DNA from: Stagonosporopsis chrysanthemi
Taxonomy: Eukaryota > Ascomycota > Dothideomycetes > Pleosporales > Didymellaceae
Assembly: GCA_022560025.1 (NCBI GenBank)
Contig: JAFISE010000041.1
Span: forward strand, 124,001 to 188,000
Reading direction: 5' to 3'
DNA: 64,000 nucleotides
Both the position numbers and the translations under genes were made by a program. The notes under the pieces were generated by a model. The model saw only the letters and a list, made by a program, of their open reading frames with translations. It did not search any database and was not told the DNA's origin. How positions within the stretch are numbered: position 1 is the first letter of the stretch; each line of letters starts with the position of its first letter. Below are positions 55,212 through 64,000 of this stretch, in pieces.

Positions 55212-56005
55212 GATCCGCGGTTCAAGCAAGGGAGTGTCGTGGGAGCAAGCGCCTGCGCGGCTGTCGGACTGTTGTTGAGTTATACGCAGGTGTTTGGTTC
55301 ATGGGATTCGCTAATTTGAGCACACACTAGTGTAGTCTACCAAAGAATTAATTAGAGCTCGCAAGCCACAGCCAGCTGCATATCACAAGGAAAACCACAG
55401 AAGAGCATGTCAAGAGTATGTTGATGTGTATTTCAAGTTTGTATAGTCGGACGTGCCAGCACAACCCTACGAACAGCGCAAAGAGAGCTATGCAACGCAG
55501 TAGGGAAGATCGAACTAGTACAGAGTTCTGAAAGAAGCGAAGATTCTCAGAATGTTGGGACTGCGCGGCGGCAGCCTATTAAAACGAGAGTAGGAACGCT
55601 GAACTGGAGTTCCGGGTGAGAGAGCGCGGCGACGATGCCCGATAGATATGGGTCATGTCGTCGTAAGATGTGGGAACCGCAAAATGTAAACACCAACCAA
55701 ATCTAACCGTGGATGAATCCCCTAAGTGAACCCCTGATGTGCCATGCTAAGTGTGAAGCCCGATGGAGGCAGTCGCGATGAGTGCCAAAGTGTGACGAAA
55801 GAATACAGGTGAGAAGAGAAGACGAACTTTTGCTGCAACGTCGAGAGAAGGCACTCGAGTCGCCAATATAAACCTGTGCCGCCTGTCTAGCCGTGTCGTG
55901 ACGGAGACGAGCAGCCGCCTTGATGCTGATCAAGTTCTCCTATCGATCCTGGGTCATGAAGGTTCGTTAAAAGAGTCGAAGGAGAAGCGGTCGTCGAACA
56001 ACCGT
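55212..56005. other. Intergenic, DPH6 promoter and 3' side of the zinc-finger gene
   Basis: 794 nt, no gene supported. Both flanking genes are on the minus strand. Confidence 0.5.
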
Positions 56006-57704
56006 CTACTCGTCACGCTTCCTCTTGCTGCGCATCTTCAGCGGCGACGGCTCAAGGTCGGAGTACGAGTCCGAGCTTGAGCTGGAGATGGTGGCAGCAG
56101 CGTCGTAGAGGATGCGGCCCATCATGGCAGGGTCCTGGTTGTCAAAGGCCCGGCCATGCTGTTGAGACATCTCGTGGTGAAGCTCGGAGCTGTCGAGGAC
56201 GCCCATGACGACGGCGCCAGTGCCGTGGGTGCGCTGGTGCTGGGACAGGTTGTCGCTGCGCGAGAACTTCTTACCGCAGTCAGTGCACTCAAAGGGCTTG
56301 TCGTGAGTGTGGAGCGAGCGGTAGTGGCGCTTGAGGTGTTCCTGGCGACGGAAGCGGCGCGAGCAGAGAGTGCAGACGAAGGTCTTGGAAGGGTCCTCGG
56401 TGAGCGACTGCTTGCGGCCGCGACGGCTGGAGGGAGCAACGGGCGCGGTGGCAGCCTCGTCAGAGCTGGAGTTGGAGGCGTTGTCGTTGGACGCTTGACC
56501 TGAGTTCTGTTGGCTTGATGCTCCAGACATGGCGTTATCGTCACCACATGTCTGATGCTTACCATGGTAGTCGGACTCCGCCTCGCTCTGCTCGGAGCGA
56601 GCACGCTTGATGGATCGCTTCCTGGTCACAACAGCCATGTTGTCGTCTTCGCTCTCGGCGGGGGTGAGCGGCAGGCCGAGGTCTTCCTCAAAGTCGGTGA
56701 AGCTCTCGTCGCTTACGAAATCCTCCTCAGGGATGGTGCGCTGGCGTTTGCCGGTGGGCAGCTGGATGTCGGAGGTAGGGAAGGCAACAAGGCCGGTGAA
56801 GTCGTCTTCGCAGTCAAGCTCGAACAGGGGCTCGAAGGTTGGCAGGCCGGTGAAAGTGAAAGAGGTCTCGGCCTCGACGACCTTGGCAACCTCACCCTTG
56901 AAAACAAGCTTGTGCTCCTCGTCAACGGGGCACAGGGTCAGCTGCTCAGAAGCGGAGACGGTGAGGTCCCTGGGGTTGCAGAAGTTGTTCTCGGCCTCGA
57001 CGGAGAAAGAGCGGGGCAGCGGTGAAGGTGAAGGCGACAGCGAGGGGCATGACGTGGCGGACAGCAGGTAAGACCCCTGGTTAGGCTGAATGTACACTAA
57101 TCCCAGTCAGTCACTCCCTTCTAAGCTCGTCAAACTGCCAATTCACGTCTGTACGTTCATGACAGGAGATGTTGTCATGCTTACCTGGGGTCATAGGTGG
57201 GGTGGCTGACCTCCACTCAATGCCAGCGGACAGAAGCTCAGCGAAAACCTCACCCTCACAGCCCTGCTTGACGCCCTCGATGCTCTCGCCCGGGAAGAAT
57301 GCGTTGACTGGTGTGGGCAGGAGGTCGTATGTGGAGGGCGGGCTGCTCATGTTGCTCCCGCATGATGACAGAGGGGGTGTAGCAGGCGCGTAGAAGTCAG
57401 TGTCGAGTGTCTGCAGGAACGGGGACTCCTGGGGCTGGACAAAGATTGCTGGCTTCTGGTACATTGGCTGTGGTGATGCTACGGGTGTCATCATCTGGTT
57501 GGCGTATGCGGTCTGAGGGTAGGACATCGACTGTGCCGACGACGGCCTCTGGTAGTACATCTGTGACTGGAGTGCGTGTTGGCTGGCAGGCTGGGGTGTG
57601 AAGTGACCGTGCTGGCTTGTCCTCTCGCCCTGGGGGTCAGGGTTGTAGTAGAAGAACGGTGCTGATGTAGCCTGCATTGGGTGCATGTGATATGAGCCTT
57701 CCAT
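56006..57704 (-). CDS. MSN2: C2H2 zinc-finger stress-response transcription factor, Msn2/4-like (MsnA/Seb1)
   Basis: Coding exons 57704-57185 and 57096-56006; the 88-nt intron (GTAAGC...GGGATTAG) joins MTP to VYIQPNQGSYLL; 536 aa. Start is ATG 57704 (MEGSYHMHPMQ...), which matches the FFYYNPDP...HGHFTPQP opening of MsnA-type proteins. The middle is Ser/Pro/Gln-rich with acidic activation-like stretches and a basic RKRSIKRAR nuclear-localisation candidate. Two C2H2 fingers at about 413-466 (FVCTLCSRRFRRQEHLKRHYRS, FECTDCGKKFSRSDNLSQHQRTH) carry the Msn2 recognition helices for the AGGGG stress element. An upstream intron lies in the 5' UTR. The C-terminus is Ser-rich with basic KMRSKRKRDE. Confidence 0.92.
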
Positions 57705-57721
57705 TGCGGATACTGTGATGT

Positions 57722-57773
57722 CTGTTAAAAGACTGTTAGTAGGATGCATGGGGGTTGCCGTCACTATACTCAC
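57722..57773 (-). other. Probable 5' UTR intron of the Msn2-like gene
   Basis: 52 nt with donor GTGAGT (57773), CTACTAAC branch and AACAG acceptor; the frame upstream has no ATG, so the first exon is probably untranslated. Confidence 0.65.
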
Positions 57774-60700
57774 TATATGCTAGTTGATCAAGTGTTAGAT
57801 GGTTGTGGTGGTTCCTTGGGATTGAGGTGGGGTGGTGTTATATTAGGCGGTGTGTGTAGGTGGAGCGCTGTACAGCAATGATATGATGGTCGAGGGAGTG
57901 ACTGGACGACTACTTCAAGATGATGAAGCTGTCTACTAATACGTGGATCTACTGGGTCGAAGATGTCATGGGTCGTGCGTGACGAAGATTGGGATAATCC
58001 AAAAGGAAGGAACGGCAACAATGCACAATCGACGGGAGGACTGTACAAATGTAGACCAAAAAGAGAAGACCAGGAAGAGTACTGGGGAAGAGAAAGACAA
58101 GCGCTGAGGTTGATAAACCTTTGGACAAGGAAAGCGTAACGAAGGGAAGGGAAGGCCTGGATAAGTAGCCTAGATCAGCGAGCGACGAGACAGTGACCAG
58201 GACCCAAAAAGTAAAAGATGGCCGACGGACGCTCGGAATTGGTTGACTGGAGCTGTGGGAGGGAGTCGGGGCGCAGCGCAAGCGTCCCCACAAGCCCAAC
58301 CATAGCGGTGGTCTCCATGCAGGACCGACCCCTGCCAGACTCATGCGCTTGAGTGCAGGGTTGTCGACTCGTAGAGGTGTCCTAGGGCGGCGGCATGGCA
58401 TAACTCATGCACTAAAATTGGTCGCCAAATGCAAGGCCTGGTGTGGCTGCATGAGCTGCACAGGCGAAATGAAGACGCGCACAGCACCGGCACAACTTGT
58501 GCGGCCATTGGCTGTCTGCGTATCGATACGGTGGCCGCCGCACACGCCGAATGGCCGCAGAAACATCGCCAGGCCAGCAGAGCTGAGTCTTGCCCCCGCT
58601 GTCGGGAAGACCGCTCTGATGGCGAGGTCATGAGTGGTGGTTGAGGATGTTCTGGTGATGCGAGACCTTGTGTTGCGTTCGACGACTGAGGTCCGTTAGC
58701 CGCAACGTTGCCTTTCAAGCCCGCACATTTGCCCATTCAGCCGTGTGTCCCGCCGGGGATAGATCAGCCTATCCACCCAATCGATAGTGATATCTCGCCG
58801 TTGACCATGACCCTGTTCCTAGGCTCGGTCGCGGGATGGTGTGTGAAGTGACGAGCAGCTGCTGACGTCTTGCCTCTGGCTGGTCGTTTCGAAACAAACG
58901 CTGCCTAGCTGCTCGCCATACAGCGTGCAGGATGGGTGCAGGATGTGAATATGACGACGCTGCGGCTCTGTCACACGAGAGCGCAGCGTTTCGACGCCGA
59001 ATCGCACGCTTTCACCGCGGTGCCACCACAAACGATCACAAAAGACTATGTACATACCACGGCCGTAAGTCTGACATCGCATCTGCAGCCGCCTGCGAGG
59101 CCTGACACCAGTTGATGGGGAAAATGCGAGGTGACTGCAATGCGTCTTCACCGCACCCGCTCGACCCCACACGATAGGAGAGCAAGAGGCATGGAGTGCG
59201 TTGTTTACAGTCCCAAAGCAGAAGGCGTGCGATATTGCAGCGCGCAAAAACGACTCGAGATGCAGGAACACAGTCGTGCTGCATGCAGGTTGCGGTTGCC
59301 CGTTGCGCCTGATTTGCTCGATGACGGCGTATTGTTGGGTCCGGCAGCTCCATGGACGGCTACAGAGCGATGGTGCGACATAGCAGAACGCAAGCTGCAC
59401 GTTGCCACCGCGCAGTTTTCTTGGTTGAGAACGGCAGCAGGAACCAAAGTTCTTGGTTGGTGGAACTACTGCCCAAAAGAACCAACCTGAGTCTGCAGCT
59501 GGGTTGGTTCCGTTAAACAGTCGTGTGTTTCAGGACGTCTGCTCGATCACGTCCGCGTACAAGGCCGCACCGCAGAGGAGTCGGCTGTTTGATAATCTTG
59601 CTGATGGCGGGGAACTTGGGTAGCGTCCCGCGCGAATATCTGTTGGATGCCCACGCCAAATGGCCAGAATATCGGCTGTTGTACGACCTGCAAGCTGAAG
59701 TTCGTTCGCTGTCACCGTTGGTGTGCAAAACTGTTGGGCCACTCAACGACTTCAGCAGAACAAAACCTCAGCTTTCGACTCCATACACAGTTCAAACGCG
59801 TCTCGAGCATGTATGGCAAAGCTCAATTTCCCTACGACGCCTCTACCGTCTGCGAGCCGATATCGATAGCAACCTCGGGCCTTTCATCCCACTCTCGACG
59901 GCTCGAGGGTTGTGCAGGCCGTCGGTCGTATAACTGTCAGCATTCGATAAATGTTATGCTCCAGCACATCGTCACCTTCCTCGTCCGGCTGCTATTTTGA
60001 GACCTAGCGCGAATTTAATGCAGCTTGCACATCTCCCACTCGTGCATAAGCTCCGCCGGTGTGTCCCAGCAGAGCCTAGCGCATTCGCCGCTTTACTGAG
60101 GCCATGTCAGTGGTGTCACTTCGTCCAGTGAGCTCGTCTGCGCGTGACAGCGGCGTAGTCTGACTCGAGCTGGGCCAATGGCCTGACCTGAATCGACCCC
60201 ACAGTGACGGAAGCTGCCTCTGCGGATTGAATGGAGAAGGCCGCCGCCTATGCAGGTACGCTGCAGGAACAGAGCGTCTGGCAATACTTTGGACAACAGC
60301 CGCCTTATCGTGACCCTGATCTTTTCTCTTGGACCCTCGTAGGGTGCGCTCCTCTGTGCATGGCACGGTGACATGCCGCACCTACCTTCTTTTCGCGTGA
60401 TAACGTAGGATTCGATTTCTGGAACGTCCATCATAGCGGGGCCCTCTTACGACTCAACATGCCTTGGAGGAAGACGGCACGATTCAGGAAGCAGCTCCGT
60501 CAAGTGCTCTGTGCTGGACACTTCCGTGAACAGTCGCGCGGTGTGGCTTCACCACAAGGTCGGCGCCGGGGAACTGCTGATGGCTTCCTTAGCTCTCAAT
60601 TGTGCTCCACCCGATCGACCTCTATCATTTGTCGAGATTCGTGGAGCGCCCTGATCTTCGTTTAATCTTCCTGGAAGGTTCTCAGGCGCTGGTCCGTCTT

Positions 60701-63700
60701 CCGGGACTGTTCTTAACAAGCCGCCTCACTCCATACCAACTGGCCAACATGTGCTAGCTGTACAGATGTGTCGTTCCCAAATCTCCCCGGCGCCCAACAA
60801 CGTTAGAGGTTGCAAAAGAAGGGTTCGACCGTCATGCACGGTGGCCGTATTGAGAGCATGACAGCTGCGCGCGCAGCTGTCTTCCGATGATGTGACTCTG
60901 AGAGATTCTCGAACACCACTCTACCAAAGTCACCGTGCTATCAATTTGCGGCTTGTTGCCGATTGACGCATTAGACATATCTGCCTGGAAGATCCCGACG
61001 CCCCCATGCACCCACCCGACACAAGTGATCGAAGATATGAAACCTTGACAAGGCGTTCGCAATTGCCGCAGAGGCACTGTCAACGGTGGCTCGCCCGGAA
61101 GAGGCAGCTGGCAGTCCGTGGCAAGCCTCTGCGTGCCGGGGAGTCTGGAACGGCAGCTGGGGTGCAGTACCGTGCTGCACAAGGCCCAGCAAGGTCATCC
61201 AAACGAGATTCGAATTTTGTGCTCGAGCAGGGTAACGTGGCGCTTGCTCGTCTAACCAGCCGCAACGCACCCGCACGACTGGTCCCTGGCGTCGACCTTC
61301 TCGAAGACTTCTCCACAGTGATGCGAGGTTAAGAGTGCACGTCCAACGCAAGTTTTCATGCGGCGTGATTAATGGTAAGGGAGACCCTTCTCATACGACC
61401 AGCTCAGACGTCTTCGTGATCATATCGCTGGTCGAGCGAGCGCCGAGATACGTGTCTCGTCTAATCTGAGACGGGAAGTGGGCTCGGAAGGGCCGCCCTG
61501 GAGCCGTAATGGCGAACTTACAAATCTGTTGGTTCTCGGATGGTCAAAGTGGCATTCACAAACGCACCGCCACATGAGTCTGGGTGCTGCCGGTGATGAT
61601 TGGCAGAGTCCGGTGGGCCCTTTGGATAACATGCACACCGCGAGACACTACGGAGAATACTATCCGTGCAGCCCAAGGCAAAGGTACTCACCGCAAGTAG
61701 GTGTCGTTCGATATGTTTTGGGTGTCGCGATTAGCAGCGAATCATGAACCTCAGGCCTTCGTGACTTAGCTTTAGCCGGATGTCTTCCTGCTGTTCCAGT
61801 TGGCCGTGCACTTGATTCATGTACACATATGACAATCGGCGATATACCGGCCCTCGTGTCAGGAAGCTTAATAAAAAAGACCCTAAGGGTCCGCGGTACC
61901 GGGAGAGGGCCGCCGTGGGCGGCTTGATTCAGACATCGCTGGCAGCAAGTCGCCGATCCAGCAGATCTTGGGCACGAAGGTGGTGGATGGGAGGATCGCA
62001 ATCATAGTGACGCTCAACTCCAAAACCTTCCTGTTGTTGACGTTGCATGAGTGGCAAACACGTCAAGGATGACTGGTCCCGAGATGATGTCAAGCAAGGA
62101 AGCCCAGGGTGAGCCCGCCGCCATGCGAGTGACATGCAGTCGCATCCGTGTCACTGGTACTTGATCGCAGTTGTACAACCACGCAAAGCGCTTGTTTTAT
62201 AAGGCTGATAAAGCAGACCTTGATAGACGCCTTGGTGGCGCCGCTGCAGCTTCAGACGTCTCAATACACCTGCGGCGTCTGGTTCTGAGTAGCAAGCCAT
62301 CGATATCGACCCCAGCAGATCAAACGTCGACACCAGGTCGAGACATCCCGCGGAACATACGGCTCATGCACATGTGAACAGCTTGTCGACCAGCCACAGC
62401 CGTCTCAAAGCATCCCTCATCCATGCCATATCGCGTGGTTGACATGTCCCATCGCATGAACTGTCAGGATCGAAAGAGAACTGTCGCCGGTATCCCAAAT
62501 TGTCCAACATGAAGCTGAAACGGCGGAGGAAACGTTTGAGATGCTCGGACACGAGACGTCTGGTAGCGATGATGCCATAGTCTATGCTATAGCCGTTGGG
62601 ATCGCAAACACACTCGCACCGGTATGCTGGTGTCATCAAACGGCGGTCGTAGTCCTGCGCAGATAAAGAAAGCGACGTGGAGTTTGACGAAGCGGCTGCG
62701 CAGTTGCTTTTGCTTGTAACCTTGGCTGTTGCCGCTCCCGCCAGATTACTGAAAGCCGTGTTTGCGTAATCGAACTTGCCAGCGGTCGATGCAGATAGCA
62801 CGCTGGGCTGGGTACCGTGGTGTTGCACTGATCCGCACAGAGCCGACGCAGACCTCGATCAGCGTTCCAATGCGACCGGACCGACCAGACTGTGCTTTTG
62901 ACAGCAGCAGAGTAATCCTCACAAAGGCGACGCCGACGGTCGCATCGCAGCGAGTCCGTGAACAAGCAAACATGCAGACACACAGCTTCGTCCTGCGCCG
63001 CCCTCGCGCTCCACGTCGCCAACCGCATCGCCAACCACCCAACTGCGCATTCTCAAGACAGGCCTCAGAACGTAAAAAATAGTGAGATCAGTTACCGCAA
63101 AGCGATATCATTCTCTTCCTATCATGAATAAAAATATTCATCTCTGGCCATAACCAAAACCAAAACCGCGTCTGCCAAAATTTTCACACGAAGCGCAAAC
63201 TGCGCTACGCTAGCGCCGGCCCCGGCAAAACCGCTCATCCGTTCCCTCCATAAAAACTTCTCTCTGGGCGTAACGGATTCGTTTTTTTCTTTGCGGCGGA
63301 GGTCATATTACAGAGTTTCCCCTCTTGCTACGGTGCCTAGCTATGGTACTCACAAAGCGTCAATGACCTCCAAGATGAAACATATTGCATAATCGATCGT
63401 ATACACTTTGCGGGCCCGTCTGAGTCGGATGACACACAGTGGCGGTTTCGCTGGAAAAGGCTCGAACATCTCTTCTGCGGAGGAGTCTGGTTTTTCGTGA
63501 TGTAGTGTTGTTGCGCTGCTTCAGTCGGAGGGCGTGTGCATTGTTGATATGATGTGCTTCTACACGGGGTTGCGAGCGATTGTCTTGCAGGATTGCGGCT
63601 CACACGTCAAGGCTGTTCGATTGGGCTGAGCAACTGCTCGTATCGTTGGTCTCATTAAGATTTAACTGCTTGTAAACATGCTCGCTCGAGATGCACTCGT

Positions 63701-63717
63701 AATCGTCTATGGCTGCT
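57774..63717. other. About 6 kb without a supportable gene
   Basis: It includes the upstream region of the Msn2-like gene. Short frames occur on both strands, none with an intron structure or family I can support. The longest is a GTG-started minus frame at 62364-62828. I recognise no transposase, RNA gene or large repeat. The part from about 63100 to 63350 is rich in CAAAACC and AAAA tracts. Confidence 0.45.
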
Positions 63718-64000
63718 TCAAGAATCGTCGCCAATTTTCTCCAGCTTGCCCATTTCCCTCTTCTCGCCACTCTCACCAATGAAGCGGATTCTGTCTATGC
63801 GTGTCTTCTCGCTGTCGCCATCACCGTCCTGCACGAACAAGACAAGACTGTAGACGTTCTGGAACTTGACGAACCGCAGCTCCAGCTTGGCCGTACCCGT
63901 CTCCTTGTCCCAATCTGACTCTTTCAGTTCGATGGTCTGCGTAGCAGGGATGTCTTCTGCCTCCTCGAAGCCCAGGTTGTGCTGGCGGTTGGTCCAGATG
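63718..64000 (-). CDS. PITH-domain (thioredoxin-like) protein, 3' end only
   Basis: 94 complete codons plus one base to the window edge, ending in TGA at 63718-63720. The encoded text contains WTNRQHNLGFEEAEDIPATQ, LKFV-like FVKFQNVYSLVLFVQ, a GDGDSEKTRIDRIRFIGESGEK segment and the C-terminal GKLEKIGDDS. This is the end of the PITH domain, which in thioredoxin-like proteins (TXNL1 and relatives) binds the 26S proteasome. Whether a thioredoxin domain is fused upstream lies outside the window. Confidence 0.85.
   Translation of the reverse strand, partial: IWTNRQHNLGFEEAEDIPATQTIELKESDWDKETGTAKLELRFVKFQNVYSLVLFVQDGDGDSEKTRIDRIRFIGESGEKREMGKLEKIGDDS

Noticed and set aside
62364..62828. 154-codon minus-strand frame with several cysteines
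   Set aside because: Starts with GTG, no recognised motif and no neighbouring exon. Could be a relic but cannot be supported.

Overview
The window is nuclear DNA of a filamentous ascomycete, most likely a Dothideomycete. Genes are 0.3 to 3 kb and many are split by very short introns (47 to 90 nt) with GTATGT, GTAAGT or GTGAGT donors and CTAAC-like branch sites. The gene set includes Pezizomycotina-typical families: HET-domain, PEBP, Crp/PCA1-type metal P-type ATPase, siderophore MFS, fungal ubiquitin-like-domain and DUF7703 proteins. Nothing bacterial (operons, Shine-Dalgarno sites, CRISPR) was seen. I identified no tRNA or rRNA gene by eye.

Left part (1-14.3 kb): a GT2 polysaccharide synthase, cut by the window edge, faces away from a very large membrane protein that joins a GH16-like extracellular domain to an acyltransferase-3 domain. 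Their pairing suggests synthesis and acylation of a surface polysaccharide. Then come a secreted S28 serine peptidase (4 exons), a PEBP-family protein (3 exons), a Cys-rich copper/cadmium P1B-ATPase and a very small RING protein with a strong-looking promoter. From 15.2 to 16.9 kb there is a miniature inverted-repeat element and a wrecked siderophore transporter gene.

17-34.6 kb: a CAP/PR-1 secreted protein, a cation/Ca2+ exchanger and condensin subunit 2 (divergent, with tandem repeats between them), a proline-rich coiled-coil protein with a C-terminal ubiquitin-like domain, and a seven-helix DUF7703 membrane protein.

35-43.8 kb is accessory in character: a HET-domain gene followed by about 3.2 kb of unrecognised coding remnant riddled with stops and frameshifts, and little else.

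43.8-57.8 kb is a housekeeping block with high GC and long antisense open frames: prolyl 4-hydroxylase, RPB11, an orphan ORF, MDM31/32, PNO1, DPH6 (diphthamide synthesis) and an MSN2/4-type stress regulator. From 57.8 to 63.7 kb I can support no gene. At the right edge is the 3' end of a minus-strand PITH-domain (thioredoxin-like) gene.

Exon borders were inferred by eye from splice consensus and protein-family continuity; none is backed by transcript data. The best candidates for something undescribed are the GT2/GH16-AT3 pair and the unknown degraded gene at 39-42 kb.
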